NCBI RefSeq assembly: GCF_003583985.1 | Contig: NZ_QXML01000003.1 | Span: 248,001-312,000, forward strand | Source of the DNA: Algoriphagus lacus | Lineage (GTDB): Bacteria > Bacteroidota > Bacteroidia > Cytophagales > Cyclobacteriaceae | DNA length: 64,000 nucleotides | Reading direction: 5' to 3' | In this document: positions 53,837-62,751 of the stretch, piece after piece | How the letters are laid out: every line of letters begins with the position of its first letter | How positions within the stretch are numbered: position 1 is the stretch's first letter | Translations under genes and position numbers: made by a program | Notes under the pieces: generated by a model | What the model was told of the DNA's origin: nothing | What the model saw: the letters and a program-made list of their open reading frames with translations, nothing else | Databases searched by the model: none

Positions 53837-54760
53837 TCAATTACCCAAAACTGTCCGAATCTCCAGATTGATTGCTGCTACTTTTTCTTGAGCTAGTTTG
53901 ATGGAAAGCCCCTCCGGGATTCCCGGGCGAATGTGCCCGGTTGCACTCAGCCAAGCCAGTTTTTGGATTTCCTGTCGCTGCTCGATCAGGGGGAGCACCT
54001 GCATTCCCATTGGGAAAGGAGCCAACAGTTCCTCGATGGAATATGCTTCTTTTACTTCCTCACCAAGTCCAAGCAGGAGGATTTTTGCCATCAAAAAGTG
54101 CCCTGACTCATCGGGATGGATGCCGTCTTTGGCAAAAGCAAACTCAGGATTTAGGCTTCGACGATCCTCCAATCCTTTTCTCATGGGCCAGTGCAGATCG
54201 ATCACCTTCCAATTTTGGGTATAGCGACGGCTGACCAACCAATCTGAATACATATCCAAGACATTGGAGTAGGCGGCACCTTTCCTTTCATCATAGACCG
54301 GAGGAGTGACGTGGATAATTTCTGCACCAGAGAATTCTACGGTCTGATGCATCCAAGACATTCCTTTCTTGAAAGCCTCAAATCGCTCTTCGTCAAAGGG
54401 AAGATAAATTCCGTCGTTCATTCCATAGTTGGCGATCACTAAATCGGGCTCGAGTTGCTTCAATACCCGATCAAGACGCTCTCTCAGGTCAGGCCTTGGA
54501 AATTTTCCATCGGCATGGCCCTGTTCTGATAGGCCTGAGACAGTTTCGCTGGGCAGGCCCACATTGATGATTTCCAGATTCTTTTCCGGATAGCGAAGGG
54601 TCAAGTAGGCATCAATGTAGGTGACAAATTTTCCGTTGTATGTAATGCTGTTTCCAAGGAAGACAATTCGTTTGGTGTCTTTCGGGATCGAGTAAACTTG
54701 GGAAAAAATACTATGGTGGATACCAAAGAATATCAGAAAAGACCAGAGGATCTTTGCCAT
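53837..54760 (-). CDS. Secreted SGNH/GDSL-type esterase
   Basis: 307 residues from the ATG at 54760, chosen because it opens a signal peptide (MAKILWSFLIFFGIHHSIFSQ); an in-frame ATG at 54796 would put 12 charged residues before it. SGNH blocks: block I IVFLGNSITYNGKFV (catalytic Ser, with Asp replaced by Asn: GNSIT), block II glycine region, block III LVIANYGMNDGIY, block V FAKDGIHPDESGHFLMA (catalytic Asp and His). Probably a lipase/esterase or carbohydrate deacetylase acting outside the cytoplasm. Not in an operon. Confidence 0.9.
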   Translation of the reverse strand: MAKILWSFLIFFGIHHSIFSQVYSIPKDTKRIVFLGNSITYNGKFVTYIDAYLTLRYPEKNLEIINVGLPSETVSGLSEQGHADGKFPRPDLRERLDRVLKQLEPDLVIANYGMNDGIYLPFDEERFEAFKKGMSWMHQTVEFSGAEIIHVTPPVYDERKGAAYSNVLDMYSDWLVSRRYTQNWKVIDLHWPMRKGLEDRRSLNPEFAFAKDGIHPDESGHFLMAKILLLGLGEEVKEAYSIEELLAPFPMGMQVLPLIEQRQEIQKLAWLSATGHIRPGIPEGLSIKLAQEKVAAINLEIRTVLGN

Positions 54761-55020
54761 TTGAAGTACAGTTAATTTTGGACTTTTTGACATCAAGTTA
54801 AGGCTAAAGTGCCATTGATTGGCAATGAGGCCAAGGTGAGTAAAACTGCTTTAATCGTAGTAATTACAGTGATAATAATTGCCTGAGAAAGCAAATCTGT
54901 GAAAAGGGAACGAATCAAACCAATGAGCAGTTTGTAAAACAGCTGAAAGATGAATTGCCCATTGGTGATTTGAGGCCGGGCCGGCAGGTTTTTGTTGGTG
55001 GAAAGTTGGAAAACCGGAAA

Positions 55021-55581
55021 ATGAAATTCAAAAAAAGGAGAATTCTTAAAATAACAGCTGCAATTGGGGTATTGACCTGTGCCGGAATTATTCTCGCTTT
55101 CGGTTTTTCGGGAGAAATTGAAAGCGTTCCGGTAAGCTCGGAAATTGCGATCTCGACCCAACCAATGGATTCTACCGAAAACCATGGAGCATTAAGAGAC
55201 AGCTTGGAGGACTTTGGGATGGATTTATTGGGGGTACCTTATGTGTATGCGGGTACAAGTAGGGAGGGTTTTGATTGCTCAGGATTTGTCTACTATGTCT
55301 TCAAAAATTTTGACATTGAGGTGCCGAGAAGCTCTTCCCAATTTGACAATTTTGGAAAAGAGATATCCATTGACAGCGTAAAAAAAGGAGACATTCTCGT
55401 CTTTTTGAGCCCGACCCGAAATGCCATCGGTCACATTGGAATTGTAACCACTCCAAACGGGATGGAAACTGAATTCATTCACGCTTCATCCAGCAAAGAG
55501 ATGCAGGTAACGATTTCAAGCCTCAAACAACCGGGTTACAGCAAGAGGTTTGTAAAAGCGATCAGTGTTTTGGAGAATTAA
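55021..55581 (+). CDS. NlpC/P60 family cell-wall peptidase
   Basis: 186 residues from the ATG at 55021. Codons open upstream only from a TTG and do not look like a protein start. One N-terminal hydrophobic segment (ILKITAAIGVLTCAGIILAFGF) acts as a signal or anchor. The C40 domain spans about 60-180: GVPYVYAGTSREGFDCSGFV (catalytic Cys in FDCSG), then GDILVFLSPTRNAIGHIGIV (catalytic His in GHIGIV) and EFIHASSSKEM. It should cut gamma-D-glutamyl-diamino-acid bonds in peptidoglycan stem peptides. Short linker, no SH3 or LysM domain. Confidence 0.92.
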   Translation: MKFKKRRILKITAAIGVLTCAGIILAFGFSGEIESVPVSSEIAISTQPMDSTENHGALRDSLEDFGMDLLGVPYVYAGTSREGFDCSGFVYYVFKNFDIEVPRSSSQFDNFGKEISIDSVKKGDILVFLSPTRNAIGHIGIVTTPNGMETEFIHASSSKEMQVTISSLKQPGYSKRFVKAISVLEN

Positions 55582-55691
55582 ATTGCTGTGTTTTTCAGTT
55601 TACAACCACTGAGATTCCTTTTTTAGTAAAGGCAAAGGATCTAGTTTTTTAATCTGTAAGTAGGCTTTTGAAAGAGAAAAAACAGCCTTGG

Positions 55692-56666
55692 TTATTTTCT
55701 ACGCTCAATGGTGTAGCTCACCAAATCCCTTAATGAGGTATTATAAGTCGAATCCGGAAATTCCTTGAGAATTGCCAAGGCTTCCTGATAGAATCCATCC
55801 ATTTTTTCTTTAGCGTAGTCCAGCCCACCGCTTTTTTTGACAAAATCAATGACTTCATTGACGGCTTTTTTGTCCTCTGAGCGGTTGCGGATCAGGTAAA
55901 TAATTTTCCGTTTTGTCAGCCAATCCGTATTTCTCAAGGCATAGATCAGCGGTAAGGTCATTTTCTTTTCCTTAATGTCTATGCCTACTGGTTTACCGAT
56001 TTCATCGTCTCCAAAATCAAAAAGGTCATCTTTGATCTGGAATGCCATTCCGACTTTTTCTCCAAAGAGTCTCATTTTTTCGATAACAGCCTCATCACTT
56101 CCCACACTGGAAGCGCCAACTGAGCAGCAGGAAGCAATCAAACTCGCTGTTTTTTGGCGGATGATCTCGTAATATACTTCCTCGTCTACATCAAGCTTTC
56201 GAGCTTTGTAGCTTTGTAGCAATTCTCCTTCGGACATTTCCTTGACTGCATTGGAAACAATTCTAAGCAGGTTGAAATCACCGTTATCTACACTCAGTAA
56301 CAATCCTCTGGAAAGAAGGTAGTCACCGACCAAAACGGCGATTTTGTTTTTCCAAAGTGCATTGACCGAGAAAAATCCCCGGCGATAATTGGCGTCGTCT
56401 ACCACATCGTCATGAACCAGCGTGGCTGTATGGAGTAATTCTATCAGCGCAGCACCACGGTGAGTGGATTCGTTGATTGAGCCACATACTCCTGCAGTCA
56501 AAAAAACAAACATCGGCCGCATTTGCTTGCCTTTACGCTTGACAATGTAATTGGTGATGTGGTCGAGGAGTTTGACCTTACTTTTCATAAAGTCCCGGAA
56601 CTTATGCTCGAACTGGGCCATCTCGGCCTCAATAGGGACTTGTATTTGTTTGAGGTCTGCTTTCAT
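55692..56666 (-). CDS. trans-Polyprenyl diphosphate synthase (octaprenyl/heptaprenyl type)
   Basis: 324 residues, all-helical isoprenoid synthase. First Asp-rich motif LVHDDVVDDANYRRG, preceded by GKQMRPMFVFLTAGV; second Asp-rich motif QIKDDLFDFGDDEIGKPVG, followed by KKMTLPLIYAL. It condenses isopentenyl diphosphate into the C35-C40 side chain of menaquinone. Chain length depends on residues before the first DDxxD that I cannot translate into a number. Monocistronic; the divergent neighbour is a DUF4199 gene. Confidence 0.95.
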   Translation of the reverse strand: MKADLKQIQVPIEAEMAQFEHKFRDFMKSKVKLLDHITNYIVKRKGKQMRPMFVFLTAGVCGSINESTHRGAALIELLHTATLVHDDVVDDANYRRGFFSVNALWKNKIAVLVGDYLLSRGLLLSVDNGDFNLLRIVSNAVKEMSEGELLQSYKARKLDVDEEVYYEIIRQKTASLIASCCSVGASSVGSDEAVIEKMRLFGEKVGMAFQIKDDLFDFGDDEIGKPVGIDIKEKKMTLPLIYALRNTDWLTKRKIIYLIRNRSEDKKAVNEVIDFVKKSGGLDYAKEKMDGFYQEALAILKEFPDSTYNTSLRDLVSYTIERRK

Positions 56667-56823
56667 TAGGGAATGATGTCGTAAAAATAATACCCTTTAG
56701 CTCATGGGCAAGTGATTCTACGACCTACTCCTCTTCTAACACTTCAAATGGCGGATCGTTTTGAGCTTTTTTGTAATTTGTATGAATTACTTGTCACTCC
56801 AACCCAAAATCAACCTTAGCACT

Positions 56824-57303
56824 ATGAAAAACCTCAAAATTGAAATCAAGTGGGGAGTCCTGTTTATACTGTCAGGTCTTATTTGGATGGTTTTCGAAAA
56901 GACCATGGGTTGGCATGATGTCCATTTGGAACAACATGCCACTTATACCATGTTTTATGCGCCTATCGCCATAGCGATTTATGTACTTGCTCTGATGGAC
57001 AAAAAGCGAAATTTCTATGTAGGAAAGATGAACTACCTACAGGGATTTATTTCCGGGCTGCTGATCACCTTAATAGTCATCATTTTGACACCGCTGAGTC
57101 AGTATATTTCCCATGAATATATATCCCCTGAGTATTTTCCCAACATCATCCGGCTTTCAGTGGAAAAGGGAATGATGTCCCAGGAGGAAGCAGAGGGGCA
57201 TTTTACTTTGATGAATTACATTCACCAATCGCTGATGTTTGCTGCATTTATGGGATTGATCACTTCGGCAGTTGTGTCTCTTTTCGTTCGATCAAAGTCC
57301 TGA
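56824..57303 (+). CDS. DUF4199 membrane protein
   Basis: 159 residues from the ATG at 56824, the first that fits a membrane protein start (MKNLKIEIKWGVLFILSGL); codons open upstream lie in the divergent promoter region. Four hydrophobic helices (about 10-30, 38-60, 75-98, 135-155), a loop with YISHEYISPEYFPN, and the C-terminal QSLMFAAFMGLITSAVVSLF are typical of DUF4199, a Bacteroidota-specific inner-membrane family without known function. Confidence 0.85.
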   Translation: MKNLKIEIKWGVLFILSGLIWMVFEKTMGWHDVHLEQHATYTMFYAPIAIAIYVLALMDKKRNFYVGKMNYLQGFISGLLITLIVIILTPLSQYISHEYISPEYFPNIIRLSVEKGMMSQEEAEGHFTLMNYIHQSLMFAAFMGLITSAVVSLFVRSKS

Positions 57304-57384
57304 TCAATTTCCCTTTCCAATCAATTTCCATTGGAAAGTTCAATTTTTCTATCTTTGTGACCCTTTCCTAACCAGCCTTCCACC

Positions 57385-59082
57385 TTGGACGAGAACTACA
57401 TCAAGCATCGGTACGATCCTATTATTCCCAGCAAGGAAGAATGGCCGGTTGTAAAATTGGCTCGGGAGCGTAAAGAATTTGTAAAAAAGGTTGCTGATCT
57501 GGCCGAGTCCAGGATTTTGGGCCTCACGGGGAAAAATCCTGAAATTCTGAAGGAGGAGTTGGAGACTACTCTTTACCGGGAAAAACTCCGGATCAAACAA
57601 AATCCGTGGGCAGTAGATCCGGATGACGAAAGTGTTTTTTGGAACGAAGTAAGATCTTCGTTGCTCCAAATCAACACAGATTCTTCGCTGGACAAAGCCA
57701 AAAGATTCCAGGCTTACCAGGGAGTTCTTCACCGGATCACTTCCAGATATTCGGAAGAAATCGCTTCCAACTTCAAAGCTTCCCATTACAAGTTTACCAG
57801 AAGTGTAGTGACTTATGGTTTTTCCCGATTGCTGAATGCGGCAAGAGTGAAAGGTTTTAAGTCGATTTTCAGTAATCAATACACCCTACAGGATAAAATC
57901 CAGATTACCGGTCAGACAGATCAAATCCGGGATCTAGCCACCAAAGGGACCATAGTGATGGTGCCGACGCACTTTTCCAACTTGGACAGTATCTTGATTG
58001 GTTGGATCATTTCTGTATTGGGAATGCCACCTTTTATCTACGGTGCAGGGCTGAACCTCTTCAATATTTCAATTTTTGCCTATTTCATGAATGCGCTCGG
58101 GGCCTACAAGGTGGATCGAAGAAAGAAAAACCTGATGTATCTCGAGACGCTGAAGACCTATTCCAAAGAGGCTATTCAGTTTGGTTGCCACAGTTTGTTT
58201 TTTCCTGGAGGAACCCGATCACGAAGTGGTATGATTGAGTCCAAACTTAAGTTGGGACTTTTGAGCACTGCCATAGAGGCTCAGCGCGCCAATTATCAAA
58301 ACGGCTTAAATGACATTTCCGGAAAGGTATTTATCGTTCCGGTGACGATCAATTATCACTTTGTCCTCGAGGCTCCGGGATTGATTCAGGAGCACTTGAG
58401 TCAGACCGGTCAGGAGCGCTATTACAAGGAAAGCGACGAATTTTCCACCTCGTATAAGATTTCAAAATTCCTTGTGAAATTTTTCACAAAAGGCTCTGAT
58501 ATCTCAGTGTCTATCGGGAAGGCAATGGATGTCCTCGGAAATTATGTGGATCAGGATGGAAATAGCTTGGATAAAAGAGGAAGGAAGATCGATACCCGAG
58601 ATTATTTTGTTTCAGACGGAAAAATCACCATCGACCAGCAGCGTGAGGAAGAATATACCAACATGCTTGGGAAGCGGATTGTGGAGGAGTTTCATAAAAT
58701 CAACCGGGTGTTTAGCTCCCATTTGGTGGCGTTTGTTGCTTTTGAGCTGATCAAGGCCAAGACTAACAAGCTCGATCTTTTTGACTTGATCCGACTTCCG
58801 GAGGAGGATATTTTCATTCCGTACGAAGAGTTTAAATCAGTCTGTCAGATGGTTTTGGACAGGGTTTTTGAATTGAAAGCTCAAGGAAAAATCGATACAG
58901 CTCCGCACTTGAAAAGAACCATGGATGAAATCATCGCTCATGGGATGGACAACGTAGGGATGTATCATGCCAAGCGTCCCTTGATTCGTGATAAGGATGG
59001 GAACATTGTCACGGAGGATATGAGTTTGCTTTATTTTTACCACAACAGACTACACGGATATGGCCTTGAAAAACTCTTCTAA
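57385..59082 (+). CDS. Glycerol-phosphate acyltransferase (PlsB/PlsC-like LPLAT)
   Basis: 565 residues, starting with TTG at 57385. An in-frame stop at 57358 and no ATG for well over 200 codons leave no other good start. The acyltransferase core (about 185-400) has motif I VPTHFSNLDSILIGW (H-x4-D), motif II around YGAGLNLFN, motif III FFPGGTRSRSG and a later IVPVTINYHFVLE. The long N- and C-terminal helical regions give a size between PlsC and PlsB. It presumably acylates glycerol-3-phosphate or a related lipid. It overlaps the gpsA start by 23 nt, so substrate supply and use are genetically coupled. Confidence 0.85.
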   Translation: MDENYIKHRYDPIIPSKEEWPVVKLARERKEFVKKVADLAESRILGLTGKNPEILKEELETTLYREKLRIKQNPWAVDPDDESVFWNEVRSSLLQINTDSSLDKAKRFQAYQGVLHRITSRYSEEIASNFKASHYKFTRSVVTYGFSRLLNAARVKGFKSIFSNQYTLQDKIQITGQTDQIRDLATKGTIVMVPTHFSNLDSILIGWIISVLGMPPFIYGAGLNLFNISIFAYFMNALGAYKVDRRKKNLMYLETLKTYSKEAIQFGCHSLFFPGGTRSRSGMIESKLKLGLLSTAIEAQRANYQNGLNDISGKVFIVPVTINYHFVLEAPGLIQEHLSQTGQERYYKESDEFSTSYKISKFLVKFFTKGSDISVSIGKAMDVLGNYVDQDGNSLDKRGRKIDTRDYFVSDGKITIDQQREEEYTNMLGKRIVEEFHKINRVFSSHLVAFVAFELIKAKTNKLDLFDLIRLPEEDIFIPYEEFKSVCQMVLDRVFELKAQGKIDTAPHLKRTMDEIIAHGMDNVGMYHAKRPLIRDKDGNIVTEDMSLLYFYHNRLHGYGLEKLF

Positions 59083-60118
59083 GCCCAAGAAAATCGGGGT
59101 AGTAGGCGTGGGAAGTTTCGGTGCTGCCATTGCCAATATGCTTGCTGAGAAAAATGAGGTAATGGTCTATGCCCGAAAGGAAGAAATTGTGGAGGAAATC
59201 AATTCTGTCCATACTGCTTCCGGGAGAGAAATTAACCCATCCATCCAGGCAACATTTGATCCGGAGGAACTGTGCAGGTCATGCAATATTCTTTTTTTTA
59301 TGGTTCCTTCTGCTGCATTTGTTGATGTGGTGAGGAGGTTTGCACCGCATCTTTATCCGTTTCACCTGATCATTCATGGTACAAAAGGCTTGGCGCTTAA
59401 TCTAGGTCCAGGTGAAAGTCTGGAGACAGTTCAAAAATTAAGGAGAAGCCAGATTCTGACAATGAGCGAAGTTATCCTTCAGGAGACTGTTTCTGTGAGG
59501 GTAGGATGTCTGGCTGGACCGAATATTTCAAAGGAACTAAGCCTTGGCCAACCTGCGGCTACTGTCATTGCCAGCAAATACAACGAGGTAATCCTGGAAG
59601 GGCAACGACTATTGCGATCAGAAAAATTTCAGGTATATGGCAATTCGGACATTATTGGAGTGGAACTGAGCGGAGTGCTCAAAAACATTATTGCCATTGC
59701 TGCAGGAGCTATTGCCGGATTGGGGTTGGGTGAAAATGCAAAAGGCCTGTTGATTTCCAGAGGAATGGTGGAAATGGTCCACCTAAGTAAGGCCTTGGGA
59801 GGTAGCGTGCAATCTGTTATTGGATTAGCTGGAGTGGGTGATTTGGTCACTACCTGCAATTCGGTGGATTCCCGAAACTTTACCGTTGGGTTCAGACTGG
59901 CAAAAGGTGAAACTCTAGACCAAATCCTTTCCACGATGGATGAGGTAGCAGAGGGTGTCAACACCGTGAGAATCATAGATGCGTTTATCAAAACCGCCGG
60001 AATCCGTGCACCCATTACCGAAAATCTCCATCGGGTTCTGTTCGAAGATCTGCCGATTGCAGAAGCCTTACATTTCCTTATGAAATACCCCTTTAGTGTG
60101 GATGTGGATTTTGTTTGA
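59060..60118 (+). CDS. gpsA: NAD(P)H-dependent glycerol-3-phosphate dehydrogenase
   Basis: 352 residues. The Rossmann loop GVVGVGSFGAAIANMLAEK, then IIHGTKGL, the core helix VELSGVLKNIIAIAAGAIAGLGLGENAKG (catalytic Lys in VLKN), and GVGDLVTTCNSVDSRNFTVGFRLAKGE define the family. It reduces dihydroxyacetone phosphate to sn-glycerol-3-phosphate for phospholipid synthesis. It starts 23 bases inside the acyltransferase gene and ends with a strong bidirectional terminator. Confidence 0.97.
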   Translation: MALKNSSKPKKIGVVGVGSFGAAIANMLAEKNEVMVYARKEEIVEEINSVHTASGREINPSIQATFDPEELCRSCNILFFMVPSAAFVDVVRRFAPHLYPFHLIIHGTKGLALNLGPGESLETVQKLRRSQILTMSEVILQETVSVRVGCLAGPNISKELSLGQPAATVIASKYNEVILEGQRLLRSEKFQVYGNSDIIGVELSGVLKNIIAIAAGAIAGLGLGENAKGLLISRGMVEMVHLSKALGGSVQSVIGLAGVGDLVTTCNSVDSRNFTVGFRLAKGETLDQILSTMDEVAEGVNTVRIIDAFIKTAGIRAPITENLHRVLFEDLPIAEALHFLMKYPFSVDVDFV

Positions 60119-60137
60119 TTTTTCTAAAATCTTTAAA

Positions 60138-60179
60138 AAATCAAAAAGCCTTCAGATTAGTCTGAGGGCTTTTTGATTT
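60138..60179. terminator. Bidirectional terminator between gpsA and the first GSDH gene
   Basis: A 19-bp stem (60138-60156 with 60161-60179, loop TTAG), with one G-U pair on the plus strand, and T/A runs on both sides. It overlaps the stop codon of the convergent gene at 60178. Confidence 0.9.
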
Positions 60180-61341
60180 ACTTGGCTGGGAGTAGTTTAA
60201 CCAATAATCCTGTGCCTTCCGTAATCGCATAAATGTAGCCGTCGGGGCTTTGCGAAACTTGTCTCACACGGCCGATTCCGGGAAGTAGTTTTTCTTCCCC
60301 TGTAGCCTTGGTGCCGTTCATTTCCACCCGAGCTATGTGCGTTCCTGCCAAAGCAGCAACCAGAAAATTTCCTTTCCAAGCTGGGTATTTATCCGATGTG
60401 ACCAAGGTCATCCCGCAAGTTGCAATAGAGGGTGTCCAATACTTTACTGGCTGTTCCATTCCCTCTTTTTCAGTGATACTAGTGATTGGCGTGCCGTTGT
60501 AGTTTTTGCCATAGGTGATCACTGGCCATCCGTAGTTTTTTCCTTTTTCGATCAGATTCAGTTCATCTCCTCCCATCGGACCGTGTTCGACAGACCAGAT
60601 TCGGTTGGCAGATTTGTCGTAAATCATTCCCTGAGGATTGCGATTCCCATAAGTCCAGATGGATGGGATGGCATTTGTGGTGTTGACAAATGGATTGTCT
60701 GAAGGAATTCTCCCATCGTCATGAATCCGATGAATTTTTCCATGGGAGTTTTTCAAATCTTGGGCGTTATTTTGACTTCCGCGCTCGCCGTTGGTGAAGA
60801 AGAGAAAGTTTTGATTGTCAAAAACAATCCTGCTGCCATAGTGCGTGCCTCCGTTCCAGGCAGGAGTGGTGACGATCAGATCCTGAAATTCAACTACCGA
60901 ATTTCCATTAAGCTTGAACCGGGCAATCGTAGTGGCCCCTCCTCCAGGAACTGGCTTTGCGTATGAAATGTAGATCCATCCGTTTTGAGAATAATTCGGA
61001 TGCGCAGCAATGTCCAATAAGCCAGCCTGACCATTTGCATATACTGCAGGCAATCCCTGTATCTTCTGGCCGGTGTACTTATCATCCTTGAAAATCAGAA
61101 TTTCTCCTTTTCGCTCAGTGACCAGCATCCTTCCTCCATCCAGCCAAGTCATTCCCCAAGGATTTTGAAATTCCCTGAAAAGTGTATCCACTTTGATGGT
61201 CATTTTTTGGGTCTCAGTACTGAACTGCAATTCGGATAGGGAATCAGGTGATGCTTCATCTTCCTCAGGCGTACAGGACATTCCAATGGTGGACATTCCT
61301 AAGAAAAGGCCAATTAGGGAAAATCGTAGAAGAGTATTCAT
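60178..61341 (-). CDS. PQQ-dependent sugar dehydrogenase-like lipoprotein (copy 1)
   Basis: 387 residues from the ATG at 61341, which opens a lipoprotein signal (cysteine at 23, TIGMSC); the frame is open further upstream but without a signal-like sequence. Soluble aldose/GSDH beta-propeller: NPWGMTWLDGGRMLVTERKG, QAGLLDIAAHPNYSQNGWIY, WTYGNRNPQGMIYD (with the catalytic-region residues), EHGPMGGDELNLIEKGKNYG and GIGRVRQVSQSPDGYIYAIT. Members oxidise aldoses to lactones using PQQ and pass electrons to a carrier. No PQQ biosynthesis genes are near. It is a tandem paralogue of the next gene. Confidence 0.9.
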   Translation of the reverse strand: MNTLLRFSLIGLFLGMSTIGMSCTPEEDEASPDSLSELQFSTETQKMTIKVDTLFREFQNPWGMTWLDGGRMLVTERKGEILIFKDDKYTGQKIQGLPAVYANGQAGLLDIAAHPNYSQNGWIYISYAKPVPGGGATTIARFKLNGNSVVEFQDLIVTTPAWNGGTHYGSRIVFDNQNFLFFTNGERGSQNNAQDLKNSHGKIHRIHDDGRIPSDNPFVNTTNAIPSIWTYGNRNPQGMIYDKSANRIWSVEHGPMGGDELNLIEKGKNYGWPVITYGKNYNGTPITSITEKEGMEQPVKYWTPSIATCGMTLVTSDKYPAWKGNFLVAALAGTHIARVEMNGTKATGEEKLLPGIGRVRQVSQSPDGYIYAITEGTGLLVKLLPAK

Positions 61342-61476
61342 AATCAAAAGTTTAAGATTGTCTTTTCCTAAACGCCTGAATCCCCAACTTGGTTTTTGAC
61401 TGGCAATATTATCAGGGAAATTTTCTAATGACATTACTTTTATAAATACGAATGTTTCACGGAAGTCGGATTGGGC

Positions 61477-61513
61477 AAAAAAAAGACCCCCAAATATTTC
61501 TGGAGGTCTTTTT
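61477..61513 (-). terminator. Terminator of the second GSDH gene
   Basis: AAAAAGACCTCC pairs with GGGGGTCTTTTT on the minus strand (61502-61513 with 61480-61491) using one G-U pair. Followed by T. Confidence 0.75.
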
Positions 61514-61527
61514 CTTAAAGATTATTA

Positions 61528-62688
61528 TTATCTGATTGGCAAAAGCTTGATTAATAAGCCAGTCGCTTCAGTAATGGCATAAATGTATCCATCCGGACTT
61601 TCAGCTACTTGACGTACCCGTCCGATGTCCTGAAGTAATTTTTCTTCAGATTTGAACGTGGTGCCATCCATTTCTACTCTTGCGATGTGTTGTTTTGCCA
61701 AAGCACCAATAAGGATATTCCCCTTCCAAGTAGGATACTTGTCAGAGGTTACGAAAGTCAAACCACAAGTTGCAATGGAAGGAACCCAATAGTGCTTAGG
61801 CTGCTCCATTCCTTCTTTTTCAGTGATGTCGGTGATAGGCGTGCCGTCATAATTTTGACCGTAAGTGATCACCGGCCAACCGTAGTTTTTGCCTTTTTCG
61901 ATCAGGTTCAGTTCGTCACCGCCCATTGGACCGTGCTCCACTTCCCAGATTCTGTTGTTTGCTTTGTCATAGATCAAGCCCTGTGGATTCCTGTTTCCAT
62001 AGGTCCAAATCGAACTTACATTGCCCAAAGAATCGGTGAATGGATTGTCTGATGGGATGGTTCCGTCATCCTTTACACGGTGGATTTTTCCATGCGCATT
62101 GTTCAGATTTTGGGCATTCATTGGAATGTTTCCTTTGTCTCCATTGGAGAAATACATGTAGCCTTCGTTGTCGAAAATGATTCTGCTGCCAAAGTGACGG
62201 CCACCTTTCCAAGCTGGACCTGCAGTGATCAAATCCTCCTGCTGAACGGCAGTGTTACCTTCCAGCTTGAATCGCATGATTGTGGTTGCAGCGGTGCTAT
62301 CCTCGAAATTCTTTGCGTAGGAAATGTAAATCCAACCGTTCTCAGCATACTTTGGATGCACTGTAATATCAAGCAATCCGGCTTGATTTACGTTGTGAAC
62401 AGCAGGGAGTCCTTGGATCTTTTCTCCGGTAAATTTGTCGTCTTTGAAAATCAGGATTTCTCCTTTTCGCTCAGTGACCAACATTCTTCCGTCAGGAAGC
62501 CAGGTCATTCCCCAAGGATTTTCAAGCTTATCATAAAGTGTATCCACTTTGATCAGCAACTTTTCAGTTTGAGTGGCAAAGGTCTCGTCAATTGGCTCAA
62601 CTGCGGGCTCTTTTGGTCCGCAAGCAGTCCAAAGGGAAACAGCACCGGCCAAAATCACAAGAGGTAAATAATGTTTGTTTGAAGACAT
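61528..62688 (-). CDS. PQQ-dependent sugar dehydrogenase-like lipoprotein (copy 2)
   Basis: 386 residues. Lipobox cysteine at 23 (VSLWTAC). It is a close relative of copy 1 over its full length: NPWGMTWLPDGRMLVTERKG, QAGLLDITVHPKYAENGWIY, WTYGNRNPQGLIYDKANNRI, EHGPMGGDELNLIEKGKNYG and DIGRVRQVAESPDGYIYAIT. Differences cluster in the surface loop around FEDSTAATTIMRF and DKGNIPMNAQNLNN, which might alter substrate choice. The two genes have their own terminators, so they are not one operon despite the tandem arrangement. Confidence 0.9.
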   Translation of the reverse strand: MSSNKHYLPLVILAGAVSLWTACGPKEPAVEPIDETFATQTEKLLIKVDTLYDKLENPWGMTWLPDGRMLVTERKGEILIFKDDKFTGEKIQGLPAVHNVNQAGLLDITVHPKYAENGWIYISYAKNFEDSTAATTIMRFKLEGNTAVQQEDLITAGPAWKGGRHFGSRIIFDNEGYMYFSNGDKGNIPMNAQNLNNAHGKIHRVKDDGTIPSDNPFTDSLGNVSSIWTYGNRNPQGLIYDKANNRIWEVEHGPMGGDELNLIEKGKNYGWPVITYGQNYDGTPITDITEKEGMEQPKHYWVPSIATCGLTFVTSDKYPTWKGNILIGALAKQHIARVEMDGTTFKSEEKLLQDIGRVRQVAESPDGYIYAITEATGLLIKLLPIR

Positions 62689-62751
62689 AGATTCAGGTTT
62701 TTTCAGGTTGTAAGTTACAGCTAAAGATTCGTATTCAGAATAAAATCTTGT

